DNA of 64,000 nt from Paenibacillus sp. FSL H8-0332. GTDB lineage: Bacteria; Bacillota; Bacilli; Paenibacillales; Paenibacillaceae. The notes under the pieces are model-generated. The model was not told the DNA's origin and ran no database searches. It saw only the letters and a list, made by a program, of their open reading frames with translations. Below, in pieces: positions 1 through 8,374 of this stretch (within the stretch, counting starts at the first letter, position 1; every line of letters starts with the position of its first letter). Position numbers and translations under genes: made by a program. The stretch spans positions 1,550,001 through 1,614,000 of the forward strand of contig NZ_CP150145.1 of the NCBI RefSeq assembly GCF_037963835.1, written 5' to 3'.

Positions 1-1
1 C

Positions 2-1282
2 TTCCGCAAAGGAATTGGGCGTACGGATTACGGCCTGACCTTCGATGACGGGCCAGACCCGCATTATACACCGCTGCTGTTGGATTTGCTTAAGCGCTAT
101 AATGCGAAGGCGACATTCTTTGTCGTTGGCTCGCACGCGGAGCAGTATCCTGAGATTATCAAGCGGATGCATGATGAAGGGCATTTGATCGGGATTCATA
201 ATTATGTGCACAAGACGAACTGGCTGATGCGTCCCGCCACGGTGAGGAAGCAGATTGACCGGACGGGCGAGATTATCTTCTCCATTACCGGCGAACGCAG
301 CACCTATTACCGGCCCCCTTGGGGAATCGTGAACCTGTTCGACTTCTCCAAGCGCCGTCAGGTGCAGATCGTGCTGTGGTCGGCGATGTTCGGCGACTGG
401 AAGGAGAAGCTGGGAGCGGAAAAGCTGACCGAGAAGCTCATTGCGAAGCTCGGTCCAGGTGAGGTGCTGCTGCTGCATGACTGCGGTACGACGATGGGTG
501 CCGATCCGAATGCACCGGAGCATATGCTGATTGCGCTGGAGCGGATGCTCGCCGAAGCCGAGCAGCGCGGACTGCGCAGCGTCCGGATTGACGAGATGAT
601 CAAGGCGGTGCAGCGCTCCCCGATCACGCATCTATCCTTCGGCAAGCGGCTGCTTGTCGGATTGTGGCTGGCGTGGGAGAAGCTCTTCCAGCTAATGTTC
701 CAGCTCAAGACGATCACGCCTGCCGATCCGTTCCTTCATTACCGTCTGCGTAAGTATCAGGGCAATACGGTGCTGATGGACAACGGCGAGACCTTGAGCA
801 AAGACGACAAGGTCATTGAGCTGCACATCGACAACAGGCAATTGTTCGAGCTTGGGGTTCATTCCCGTTCTCCGGCACAGCTGGCGATCCGCATGATCCG
901 CCGGATGGAGAAGGACCTGCCGCTGCTTGCAGTGCATATTGCTGGTGATATCGAGCTGGCCGAAGCCAAGGCGCTCTACGGCGTGAGCATGATTAACCGC
1001 GGGCCGGAGAAATTCGGCTTCATGGTGGTGGATCTGCCCAGTGGCCTGTTCGCCCGCTCGACCAAATTCTATCTCAGTGTTCTGCTGAGCGTCATCCACC
1101 CCTCAGGCGGGGCGAGGCTCAAGGTGCGCAGTGAGGTGCTGGTGCCCAAGATGATGCTGATGCCCGTGTCGCAGCTGCTGAATCAGATGAACCAGCGGCG
1201 GCCACAGAAGCATGTGGAGCGGGTACACGAAGAGGAACTGACGCTTGAAGCTGAATTGCCTGGAGCAACGGTGGTTCATTGA
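2..1282 (+). CDS. Polysaccharide deacetylase (NodB domain) with C-terminal YkoP-like domain, 5'-truncated
   Basis: The reading frame is open from base 2, so the true start lies before the window; an internal TTG at 80 should not be taken as the start. NodB (CE4) motifs appear in order: TFDDGP with the catalytic and metal-binding Asp pair, HNYVH (HxxxH-type metal site, Asn replacing the usual Ser/Thr), RPPWG, GDW, and LLLHDCG with the catalytic His. Such enzymes remove acetyl groups from GlcNAc in peptidoglycan or other surface polysaccharides. About 200 residues follow the catalytic domain; they lack CE4 motifs and from memory resemble the small Bacillus protein YkoP, with uncharged stretches and no clear membrane segment. 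An N-terminal anchor or signal peptide cannot be judged because that end is missing. A U-tailed hairpin follows at 1328. The deacetylase call is secure; the tail assignment is tentative. Confidence 0.85.
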   Translation, partial: FRKGIGRTDYGLTFDDGPDPHYTPLLLDLLKRYNAKATFFVVGSHAEQYPEIIKRMHDEGHLIGIHNYVHKTNWLMRPATVRKQIDRTGEIIFSITGERSTYYRPPWGIVNLFDFSKRRQVQIVLWSAMFGDWKEKLGAEKLTEKLIAKLGPGEVLLLHDCGTTMGADPNAPEHMLIALERMLAEAEQRGLRSVRIDEMIKAVQRSPITHLSFGKRLLVGLWLAWEKLFQLMFQLKTITPADPFLHYRLRKYQGNTVLMDNGETLSKDDKVIELHIDNRQLFELGVHSRSPAQLAIRMIRRMEKDLPLLAVHIAGDIELAEAKALYGVSMINRGPEKFGFMVVDLPSGLFARSTKFYLSVLLSVIHPSGGARLKVRSEVLVPKMMLMPVSQLLNQMNQRRPQKHVERVHEEELTLEAELPGATVVH

Positions 1283-1327
1283 AGACGAAGCATAAGCAGT
1301 TTACTGCACTTATATTTTTACAGATCT

Positions 1328-1358
1328 CCGCTGGCCTATATGGGCTGGCGGTTTTTTA
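1328..1358 (+). terminator. Rho-independent terminator of the deacetylase gene
   Basis: CCGCTGGCC and GGCTGGCGG pair over nine positions, including two G-U pairs, around a short loop. Six T follow. It lies 46 bases after the deacetylase stop codon. Confidence 0.8.
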
Positions 1359-1386
1359 GTTTGGACACGGGAAAATCCCACCTGTT

Positions 1387-1560
1387 CCTGCACATTATGC
1401 AACATTCTCCTCCCTAAAGAGGCACCAACTCGCAATTGTTGCACAAAAGGCAGTATTCCTCTACCGATTCACTTCTTAGCGCGATCATTGCTGTAATTCA
1501 TACAACATTCCCTCCAAATCTCCGTTCCACTTGAGCCTAAGGTTGTAATTCCTGCAACAA
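1387..1560. repeat. Degenerate array of about 51-bp units, family A (first array)
   Basis: This covers most of the 370-base gap between the deacetylase and ilvD. Related words recur near 1387 (CCTGCAC..TGCAACATT), 1438 (GTTGCAC..CAGTATT), 1490 (GCTGTAATT..CAACATT) and 1542 (GTTGTAATTCCTGCAAC), steps of 51-52 bases. The same vocabulary and period occur at 44067-44266. The units are strongly diverged here. No gene is seen in this gap. Confidence 0.5.
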
Positions 1561-1603
1561 AAAAACAGCAGCCCCGGCCGCATTCGCGGCTGGAACTGCT
1601 GTT
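1558..1603 (-). terminator. Rho-independent terminator of ilvD
   Basis: Read leftward, AACAGCAG pairs with CTGCTGTT, and an inner CCAGCCGC pairs with GCGGCCGG around a four-base loop. A T run (bases 1563-1559 on this strand) follows. It lies 50 bases beyond the ilvD stop. Confidence 0.85.
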
Positions 1604-1652
1604 ATCCTCATTACGCATCTCTCAAGCTCAGGCTAAGGCCTACGGCTAACGA

Positions 1653-3338
1653 TTAGATCTTCAGCACGCCGCCCTTGCTTGCATTGGTAACCAGCTTGGA
1701 GTAACGGGCCAGATAACCGGTCTTCACCTTCGGCTCGAATTCTTTCCAGCCCTGGCGGCGGACCGCAAGCACTTCCTCGTCAACCAGCAGCTCGATCTTG
1801 CGGTTATTGAGATCCAGCTCGATGATATCGCCATCCTCAACAAAAGCGATCGGGCCGCCCTCAGCCGCTTCCGGCGAGATGTGACCGATGCTGATCCCGC
1901 GGGACGCACCGGAGAACCGTCCGTCCGTGATCAGGCCGACCTTAGCGCCCAGGCCCATACCGACGATCTGCGAAGTCGGAGCCAGCATTTCTGGCATGCC
2001 CGGTCCGCCCTTCGGACCTTCATAACGGATAACGACTACATGGCCTTCTTTGACCTTGCCGTTCGCGATGCCTTCCAGTGCCTGCTCCTGGGAGTCGAAG
2101 CAGATGGCAGGTCCCTTGTGATAACCGCCAACGGAAGCATCCACGGCACCAACCTTGATGATGGAGCCTTCAGGAGCCAGATTGCCGTAGAGTACAGCCA
2201 ATCCGCCTACTGGGGAATAAGGGTTGTCAATGGTATGAATCACTGACGTATCCTGGATCTCATGGCCGGTGACATTCTCAGCCAGCGTCTTGCCGGTAAC
2301 GGTCATGCAGTGGCCGAAGATGGCGCCCGGCTTCTTCAGTAATTCGTTCAGCACGGCGCTTACGCCGCCCGCCCGGTCCACATCTTCGATGAAGATATCG
2401 GAGGCCGGAGCCAGCTTGGCCAGGTAAGGAACGCGGTTGGCTACTTCGTTGATGCGTTCCAGCGGATAATCGATTTCGGCTTCCTGAGCCAGTGCCAGGG
2501 TATGCAGTACGGTATTGGTCGAACCGCCCATAGCCATATCGAGTGCGAAGGCATTGTCCAGCGATTCCTGGGTTACGATATCACGCGGCTTCAGGTCCAG
2601 CTTGATCAGCTCCATGAGCTGGGTTGCTGATTTGCGGACGAAGTCTCTGCGTTCTTCGGCTACCGCTAAGATGGTGCCGTTGCCCGGAAGCGCAAGGCCC
2701 ATAGCTTCGGCTAGACAGTTCATGGAGTTCGCGGTGAACATACCGGAGCAAGATCCGCAGGTAGGACAGCCGAATTGTTCAAGTTCGAGCAGTTCTGCAT
2801 CGTTGATCTTGCCGACCTGATGGGCGCCAACGCCTTCAAATACCGAAGTGAGGGAGAGCTTCTTGCCTTTGCTGTCTACGCCGGCCTTCATCGGCCCGCC
2901 GCTGACGAAGATGGTCGGGATGTTGACGCGCAGCGCGCCCATCATCATGCCCGGGGTGATTTTATCACAGTTGGGAATGCACACCATACCGTCGAACCAG
3001 TGCGCGGATACTACCGTTTCCAGAGAGTCGGCAATGATCTCGCGGCTTGGCAGCGAATAACGCATACCGATATGACCCATGGCAATACCGTCATCTACGC
3101 CGATCGTATTGAATTCAAACGGAACCCCGCCGGCTTCACGGATGGCTTCCTTCACGATCTTGCCGAATTCCTGAAGATGCACATGACCCGGTACAATATC
3201 GATATAGGAATTGCAGACCGCGATGAACGGTTTGCCGAAATCCTCTTCTTTAACGCCTGCTGCCCGCAGAAGGCTGCGGTGAGGAGCGCGGTCGAAGCCT
3301 TTTTTGATCATATCTGATCGCATTTTCTTGTTTGCCAT
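1653..3338 (-). CDS. ilvD: Dihydroxy-acid dehydratase
   Basis: IlvD dehydrates 2,3-dihydroxy-isovalerate and -methylvalerate to the 2-keto acids, the third common step of valine and isoleucine synthesis (the valine branch also feeds leucine and pantothenate). The 561 residues match the family's normal length. Iron-sulfur ligand cysteines appear in [17 protein letters not shown] and [11 protein letters not shown]. The C-terminal [10 protein letters not shown] carries the serine implicated in catalysis, and [11 protein letters not shown] is a family signature. The gene stands alone between unrelated genes and has its own terminator. The start ATG is preceded by a purine-rich AGGGGGAAAAG stretch. 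No T-box sequence or other leader switch was found in the 260 bases upstream, so its regulation is not visible here. Confidence 0.97.
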   Translation of the reverse strand: MANKKMRSDMIKKGFDRAPHRSLLRAAGVKEEDFGKPFIAVCNSYIDIVPGHVHLQEFGKIVKEAIREAGGVPFEFNTIGVDDGIAMGHIGMRYSLPSREIIADSLETVVSAHWFDGMVCIPNCDKITPGMMMGALRVNIPTIFVSGGPMKAGVDSKGKKLSLTSVFEGVGAHQVGKINDAELLELEQFGCPTCGSCSGMFTANSMNCLAEAMGLALPGNGTILAVAEERRDFVRKSATQLMELIKLDLKPRDIVTQESLDNAFALDMAMGGSTNTVLHTLALAQEAEIDYPLERINEVANRVPYLAKLAPASDIFIEDVDRAGGVSAVLNELLKKPGAIFGHCMTVTGKTLAENVTGHEIQDTSVIHTIDNPYSPVGGLAVLYGNLAPEGSIIKVGAVDASVGGYHKGPAICFDSQEQALEGIANGKVKEGHVVVIRYEGPKGGPGMPEMLAPTSQIVGMGLGAKVGLITDGRFSGASRGISIGHISPEAAEGGPIAFVEDGDIIELDLNNRKIELLVDEEVLAVRRQGWKEFEPKVKTGYLARYSKLVTNASKGGVLKI

Positions 3339-3598
3339 GATGACTTTTCCCCCTAACAGTATTGGTGAAGCGAATATAGTGCCGCATTAACGCATTGCAA
3401 TCCCGGAATATACGTACCCTGCGGTGATTGGTTAAGAACGTTAATAGAGAGTCTATCACAAAAAAGCTCTTTTTTCTACCGGACAATGTGAAGTTTGTCG
3501 TGGAGTAACGCATGTAAAGTCTGGGCTAATATACAGAAAGAAGCCTATTCCGTAAGGGATAGACTTCAGCCAATTGATATAGTCCGAGCAATTCTATT

Positions 3599-4639
3599 CT
3601 ATAGAGACCGTCTGATGGCGGCGCGCCGCAGGGAGATCATCCAATTTACGGACGGCTCCACGAGCGGGTTCAGCAGACGTTTGACCGCAGGCTGGGCGAG
3701 CAGCACCGTACATCCTACTGCACCGGCGAGCAGCAGCGCTGCTCCGGCAGGATTGCCGATATACCCATACAGGCCGGAAATCACCGCCGTGCGGACGACA
3801 AACCCATGCAGCAGAAAAACATAGAGGGTCCGGCGTCCCAGACCGGTCATGTGGCTTAATCCGTAAGGCACCAGGCCCAGAAATGCCAGGGAAGCGATGA
3901 ATTGCAGGCCATAGACCGCCAAGCGGAACAGACCCGCGTACCATTCATGAGCGCCAAGCTGCATATAGGTCATACTCCCGTATAGCCAGCCCAGGGGAAG
4001 ATCAGCGCCAAGCAGGCCGATAGCAGGGAGCAGCAGGAGCGAAGCGGCGGCAGCAATGCTTTTGACATACTGCTGATACAGCTTCACGAAAGCCCCGAAG
4101 GAGAAATGGTACCCGATCACAAAAAAGGGCAGATACACAAAGGTGCGGCTGATGCTGAACCAGATCCCGTCCAGTTGCAGATAACCTACGGCCACCCCTG
4201 CGGTAACGGCGAAGGCCAGTTGGGCGCTGCGGGTCCAGCGGCTCATGCCCAGCATCAGCAGGCGCCAGCAGATGTGGCTGGCCAGGAACCATAGCAGCAG
4301 ATAAGGAGCGAAGAAGGAATGCTGTATATTATTCACATGAAACAGGGAGGCGTCCAGTGCGGAGTATAGGCTCTGAAAAATAACATATTGCAGGGCAATC
4401 TGCAGCAGGACTTTGCGTCCTGGCGCTCCATGTAAGCTTGAACGGGCAAAGTATCCGGTCACCAGCACAAACAGCGGCATATGAAAACTGAAGATCCACT
4501 GGTAAAGAGTGTGAAGTCCGCTCATTTCTTGAATCAGGGGTTCGATCGCATTGGCCGCAAAGACAGTTACAATAAGCATGAAGCGCAGATTGAGAAAAAA
4601 AGTCTCTCCGCGCGTGTCAAGCGAGCTTTCCCGGGTCAT
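3599..4639 (-). CDS. Membrane acyltransferase, acyltransferase-3 family
   Basis: A 346-residue multi-pass protein that resembles the acyltransferase-3 / fucose-4-O-acetylase group, which O-acylates cell-surface sugars at the membrane. It is hydrophobic throughout, with about ten predicted helices. The first segment is followed by FHMPLFVLVTGYF, the usual conserved block in which the His is thought to be catalytic. I placed the start at MTRESS because GGAGG sits seven bases before that ATG. A longer frame to 5050 has no ribosome site and would overlap the divergent hydrolase gene. The acyl donor and acceptor are unknown. An Fnr-type palindrome lies upstream, centred about 41.5 bases before the start site predicted from a TATTTT -10 at 4696-4691. 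Activation by an Fnr/CRP protein is therefore plausible. Confidence 0.8.
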   Translation of the reverse strand: MTRESSLDTRGETFFLNLRFMLIVTVFAANAIEPLIQEMSGLHTLYQWIFSFHMPLFVLVTGYFARSSLHGAPGRKVLLQIALQYVIFQSLYSALDASLFHVNNIQHSFFAPYLLLWFLASHICWRLLMLGMSRWTRSAQLAFAVTAGVAVGYLQLDGIWFSISRTFVYLPFFVIGYHFSFGAFVKLYQQYVKSIAAAASLLLLPAIGLLGADLPLGWLYGSMTYMQLGAHEWYAGLFRLAVYGLQFIASLAFLGLVPYGLSHMTGLGRRTLYVFLLHGFVVRTAVISGLYGYIGNPAGAALLLAGAVGCTVLLAQPAVKRLLNPLVEPSVNWMISLRRAAIRRSL

Positions 4640-4715
4640 GACGTAACCTCCAATGAAATTAGGTTTGCGGGGGTTTAATACTTTAATTTTAAAATACATG
4701 ATTTCCGGACAATAA

Positions 4716-4735
4716 ATTGTGAAATACATCACAAT
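4716..4735. promoter_or_regulatory. Fnr/CRP-type operator (ATTGTGA-N6-TCACAAT)
   Basis: A perfect inverted repeat with 7-base arms and a 6-base spacer, containing the TGTGA-N6-TCACA core bound by Fnr and CRP proteins. It lies in the divergent region between the acyltransferase and the hydrolase. For the leftward gene a TATTTT -10 at 4696-4691 puts the box near -41.5, the class II activator position. Box and -10 are seen; the regulator and start site are inferred. Confidence 0.65.
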
Positions 4736-4749
4736 AGTAAGCGCTATCA
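4736..4749. promoter_or_regulatory. Candidate CcpA cre site
   Basis: AGTAAGCGCTATCA matches the cre consensus TGWAANCGNTNWCA at 13 of 14 positions, including the central AAGCGCT. It directly abuts the Fnr-type box, so carbon and oxygen or redox signals could both act on the divergent pair. Confidence 0.5.
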
Positions 4750-4789
4750 TTGGAAATGGATAGGGCCAGATGTGGCGAAGTCTTGAAGG

Positions 4790-4818
4790 TTGTTTGAATT
4801 CGCCGATTCCCTTATAAT
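4790..4818 (+). promoter_or_regulatory. Putative sigma-A promoter of the hydrolase gene
   Basis: TATAAT at 4813-4818 lies 17 bases after a weak -35, TTGTTT at 4790-4795. The hydrolase ATG follows at 4851. Confidence 0.5.
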
Positions 4819-4850
4819 TTTCAGTATGCAGGAATCGGGAGTGAACACTA

Positions 4851-5600
4851 ATGAAAAAGAATATAATCAGACGCCGTGTGCTTATTGGAGTGGTATTGAT
4901 TCTGCTGGTGGCGGGGGTGTTTATATGGAGGTATCTGACCCCGTATAAGCCTGAGGCCAGGGCTGAAACCGCTCTGATCTCTGCCGGGGGTGTCACTGTC
5001 GAGCAGAATGACAACTGGATTTCCTTCGACCCCTCAGTGGTGCTCGGCACCGCCGTAATCTTCTATCCGGGCGCATTGGTCAAGGCGGAAGCATATGCGC
5101 CGCTGGCCCGTAAAGTTGCCGCTGCCGGTCACCCGTTCTACATTGCCAGAATGCCGCTTAATCTGGCTGTAATCAAAGGGGATGCCGCCGAAGAGATTAT
5201 CCGTGTGCATCCGAAGCAGTCCTTCGTCCTGGGCGGACATTCGCTCGGCGGCGTAATGGCTTCACGCTTCGCTGCGGATCATGCCGGCCAGTTGGAAGGC
5301 GTTTTTTTTCTGGCCTCGTATCCCGATGAGAAAGGCAGCCTGAAGGACACCACGCTGTCTGTCTTGTCTGTGCTTGGCACGCAGGATGAAGTCGTAGACC
5401 AGAAGAGCTATAACCAAGGGCGTTCCTATTTGCCGGGCAATACCGTATATGTGTCGGTTGAAGGCGGTAACCATGCCCAATTCGGCAGCTATGGCGTGCA
5501 AAAGGGTGACGGGACCGCTACGATTAGCGAAGAAGAACAGCAGACACGGACCGTCCGGGCGATGCTGGACTGGCTGGGGAATCTGCGCCAGAGCAAATGA
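4851..5600 (+). CDS. Membrane-anchored alpha/beta hydrolase
   Basis: A 249-residue protein with one N-terminal membrane segment (about residues 8-27) and an alpha/beta-hydrolase fold outside the membrane. The nucleophile elbow is GGHSLGG (Ser). A likely acid is in GTQDEVV and the catalytic His is in GGNHAQFG near the C terminus, completing the triad in the expected order. YPGALV after the first strand fits the oxyanion region. The family is esterase- or dienelactone-hydrolase-like; the substrate cannot be told. The ATG is preceded by CGGGAGTG at eight bases. The HAD gene follows after 47 bases with its own ribosome site, so the two may be cotranscribed. Confidence 0.8.
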   Translation: MKKNIIRRRVLIGVVLILLVAGVFIWRYLTPYKPEARAETALISAGGVTVEQNDNWISFDPSVVLGTAVIFYPGALVKAEAYAPLARKVAAAGHPFYIARMPLNLAVIKGDAAEEIIRVHPKQSFVLGGHSLGGVMASRFAADHAGQLEGVFFLASYPDEKGSLKDTTLSVLSVLGTQDEVVDQKSYNQGRSYLPGNTVYVSVEGGNHAQFGSYGVQKGDGTATISEEEQQTRTVRAMLDWLGNLRQSK

Positions 5601-5647
5601 ACATCCAATACCTGAAGTAATATAACTTATGCGGAAGGAGTGCTTGA

Positions 5648-6418
5648 ATGCCTGTGTTGCACATCAATGAACTCACTGTTCCCGTAAGCGGCATCCTGTT
5701 CGATAAGGACGGCACGCTGCTGGATCTCCTGGCCACCTGGGGCAGCTGGGCTGAACTGGTGCTTGAGGGGCTGGGCAGCCAGCTGACTCTGATTGGCAGC
5801 AGACCCGTAACGGGAGCGGACCTGGCCCCGGTGCTGGGGACTACGCATGATGCCTCCGGACGAATTACCGGATATGATCCCGCCGGTCCGCTCTCCATGG
5901 CAACGGCTGAGGAATCCACCGGGATTCTGGCCTGGCAGCTCTATACAGCGGGTGTCCCCTGGAATGAAGCGGTGACGCGCGTGAATGCCATCTCCAAGGA
6001 GGCCATGAATGAGCTTCGCCGCCGCCGTACCGCAGTGCCAATGCCGGGATTATTGCCATTCCTGGAGCAGTGTGCCGCAGCCTCGCTGAAGCTTGGCGTT
6101 GTAACCTCTGACAATCTGTCCACCACCCGCGAGCATCTGGAATGGCTTGGCATCTCCGGCTACTTCGGGGCGGTGGTTACCCGCGACCGGGTGAAGTACG
6201 GCAAGCCTGCACCGGAGATGGCCGAGAAGGCCTGCCAGGAGCTGGATTTGCGGCCCGAAGACACAGTGATTATCGGTGACAGCAATGCGGATATGCAGCT
6301 GGGCCGGGGGGCGGGACTGCGACTTGCAGTCGGGATCTCACCGGACGGAAGGGCAGACCATTTGCTGGATGCGGATATTGTGGTATCCGGCTATCCGGCG
6401 CTCCGCTTAACGATCTGA
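5648..6418 (+). CDS. HAD-family phosphatase, phosphoglycolate-phosphatase-like
   Basis: A 256-residue cytoplasmic hydrolase. The four HAD motifs are present: FDKDGTLL (nucleophile Asp and general-acid Asp), VVTSDN (motif II Thr/Ser), a Lys in KYGKPAPEM, and IGDSNADM (Mg-binding acid pair). The cap between motifs I and II is helical and about 80 residues longer than the minimal core, consistent with a C1-cap phosphatase acting on small phosphorylated metabolites. The ATG follows GGAAGGAG at a good distance. The sirtuin gene starts 40 bases downstream in the same direction. The substrate is unknown; phosphoglycolate is only the usual default for this subgroup. Confidence 0.85.
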   Translation: MPVLHINELTVPVSGILFDKDGTLLDLLATWGSWAELVLEGLGSQLTLIGSRPVTGADLAPVLGTTHDASGRITGYDPAGPLSMATAEESTGILAWQLYTAGVPWNEAVTRVNAISKEAMNELRRRRTAVPMPGLLPFLEQCAAASLKLGVVTSDNLSTTREHLEWLGISGYFGAVVTRDRVKYGKPAPEMAEKACQELDLRPEDTVIIGDSNADMQLGRGAGLRLAVGISPDGRADHLLDADIVVSGYPALRLTI

Positions 6419-6458
6419 ATGCATTACGAATGAGGAACAGAGAGGACAGGTGTAGATC

Positions 6459-7199
6459 ATGGAACAATTACAGCTACTGGCTTCCTGGATTCAAAAAAGC
6501 AATAATATCGTCTTTTTCGGCGGTGCCGGAACATCGACGGAGAGCGGTATCCCGGACTTCCGTTCGGCAGCCGGTCTGTACCAGACACAGCACAACTCTC
6601 CTTATCCGCCTGAGGTGATGCTCAGCCGCAGCTTTTTTATGTCCTCGCCGGACATTTTTTTTGATTTCTACCGCAGCAAGATGATTCATCCCGGAGCGGA
6701 GCCGAACGGGGCCCACCGGCTGCTTGCCGAGCTGGAGAAGAGTGGCAGACTGAAGGCGGTCATTACGCAAAATATCGACGGCCTTCATCAGATTGCCGGT
6801 AGCCGAAGGGTACTGGAGCTGCACGGCTCTATCCACCGCAATCACTGTATGGGGTGCCAGCGCTATTACGGCCTGGAGGAATGGCTGGAGCAGGAAGGCT
6901 CTGTACCGCGCTGTGAGGACTGCGGGGGCATCATCAAGCCGGATGTCGTGCTCTATGAGGAAGCGCTCGATCATGAAGTGCTGGTTGAAGCTGTGGATGC
7001 CATTGCAGCGGCGGATCTGCTGATCATTGGCGGTACCTCGCTTACCGTTCAGCCTGCCGCGAGCCTGGTTACTTACTTCAGGGGGCGGCATACTGTACTG
7101 CTTAACGGCGAGCCTACCCCGTATGACGATCAGGCAGATCTGATTATTACAGAGCGGATCGGAGAGGTGCTGGGTAGAGTGCAGGGATTGCTGGGCTAA
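6459..7199 (+). CDS. cobB: NAD-dependent protein deacylase (sirtuin)
   Basis: Sirtuins remove acetyl or longer acyl groups from lysines using NAD, releasing nicotinamide. This 246-residue protein has the family's standard bacterial length. Seen motifs: GGAGTSTESGIPDF (NAD-binding GAGxS..SGIPxF), TQNIDGLH, the catalytic His in ELHGSIH, and a zinc ribbon of two CxxC pairs (CMGC, CEDC). IKPDVVLYEE and GGTSLTVQPAA complete the Rossmann fold. The ATG is preceded by GAGGACAGGTG. The gene lies in a rightward run with the HAD phosphatase and an aldo/keto reductase. It could equally be named srtN after Bacillus. Acyl preference cannot be deduced safely from these motifs. Confidence 0.92.
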   Translation: MEQLQLLASWIQKSNNIVFFGGAGTSTESGIPDFRSAAGLYQTQHNSPYPPEVMLSRSFFMSSPDIFFDFYRSKMIHPGAEPNGAHRLLAELEKSGRLKAVITQNIDGLHQIAGSRRVLELHGSIHRNHCMGCQRYYGLEEWLEQEGSVPRCEDCGGIIKPDVVLYEEALDHEVLVEAVDAIAAADLLIIGGTSLTVQPAASLVTYFRGRHTVLLNGEPTPYDDQADLIITERIGEVLGRVQGLLG

Positions 7200-7292
7200 C
7201 GCCCATTTTTTTTATAGAACAAGATTACTAATGAAGCCGTGAGTTTAAAAGAAGGGTATTCACAAAAGAGATACGAGAGGCAGGGATATAAC

Positions 7293-8291
7293 ATGGTATA
7301 TGTGGCTAGTGATGAACGGTATGAAGAAATGCGTTACAACCGCACCGGCAGGTCCGGCCTCAAGCTTCCGGCTATCTCACTTGGCCTGTGGCATAATTTT
7401 GGCGGCATAGATGCTTATGAGAACGGCCGTGAGATGATTACCCGTGCCTTTGATCTCGGGATTACCCACTTTGACCTGGCGAATAACTATGGGCCTCCGG
7501 CCGGATCGGCGGAAGAGCTGTTCGGCAAGGTGCTGGCCCGGGATCTCGCGCCGTACCGTGACGAGCTGGTGATTTCGACCAAGGCGGGATATACGATGTG
7601 GCCCGGCCCTTACGGGGACTGGGGTTCACGTAAATATATCCTGTCCAGTCTGGACCAGAGTCTGAAGCGGCTGGGGCTGGACTATGTGGATATCTTCTAC
7701 TCCCACCGCCCGGACCCGGACACGCCTATGGAAGAAACGATGGGGGCGCTGGATCATGCTGTGCGCTCAGGCAAGGCACTGTACATCGGCTTGTCCAACT
7801 ACTCGGCGGAGCAGACCCGGCAGGCTATTGCGATTCTGAAGGAGCTAGGCACCCCGATGCTGATTCATCAGCCGAGGTATTCCATGCTGGACCGCTGGAT
7901 TGAAGGCGGGCTTCAGGATGTGCTGGAGGAGCATGGGGTGGGCAGTATTGCCTTCACTCCGCTGGCGCAGGGGCTGCTGACGAATAAATATCTGAACGGC
8001 ATCCCTGGAGATTCCCGGGCAGCCGGACCTTCGGCTGCGCTGAATGAGAGCCGGATTACGCCGGAGGTGCTGCGCAGAATCCACGCGCTGAACCAGATGG
8101 CGGTAGCGCGCGGCCAGAGTCTGGCCCAGTTCGCCCTGCTCTGGACGCTGCGCGGCGGCCGGATCACCTCGGCGCTGATCGGCGCCAGCCGGGTCAGCCA
8201 GATCGAGGAGAATATCGCCGCCCTGTCCCATAGTGACTTCACGCAGGAGGAGCTGGACCGGATCGAAACGATCCTCAAGACAGAGGAGTGA
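7293..8291 (+). CDS. Aldo/keto reductase, YghZ/L-glyceraldehyde-3-phosphate reductase type
   Basis: A 332-residue NADPH-dependent TIM-barrel reductase. The catalytic tetrad is visible as Asp in HFDLANNYG, Tyr in the same block, Lys in STKAGY and His in YSHRPD. The block MRYNRTGRSGLKLP plus SLGLWHNFGG is typical of the YghZ group, which reduces L-glyceraldehyde 3-phosphate and detoxifies methylglyoxal. I chose the ATG at 7293 because AGGCAGGG lies seven bases upstream; an 18-residue longer GTG frame from 7239 lacks such a site. The substrate assignment is by family resemblance only. Confidence 0.85.
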   Translation: MVYVASDERYEEMRYNRTGRSGLKLPAISLGLWHNFGGIDAYENGREMITRAFDLGITHFDLANNYGPPAGSAEELFGKVLARDLAPYRDELVISTKAGYTMWPGPYGDWGSRKYILSSLDQSLKRLGLDYVDIFYSHRPDPDTPMEETMGALDHAVRSGKALYIGLSNYSAEQTRQAIAILKELGTPMLIHQPRYSMLDRWIEGGLQDVLEEHGVGSIAFTPLAQGLLTNKYLNGIPGDSRAAGPSAALNESRITPEVLRRIHALNQMAVARGQSLAQFALLWTLRGGRITSALIGASRVSQIEENIAALSHSDFTQEELDRIETILKTEE

Positions 8292-8324
8292 AGCCTAAGG
8301 CGTTCAGCCATAAATAACAACGCA

Positions 8325-8358
8325 AACAGCCCGCTTCCTGTTCAGGAGACGGGCTGTT
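8325..8358. terminator. Hairpin between convergent genes
   Basis: AACAGCCCG pairs with CGGGCTGTT around an inner CCTG/CAGG stem. It lies between the reductase and the convergent AraC gene. T runs on both sides are short and interrupted, so it is a modest bidirectional terminator. Confidence 0.65.
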
Positions 8359-8374
8359 GCTCTAGGCGATAGGG

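Noticed and set aside
3339..3598. T-box or attenuator upstream of ilvD
   Set aside because: The T-box sequence GGGTGGNACCGCG is absent on the minus strand, and no competing terminator hairpin was found.
4640..5050. Upstream extension of the acyltransferase frame to 5050
   Set aside because: It would overlap the divergent hydrolase gene and the Fnr-type box; MTRESS at 4639 has a proper GGAGG.
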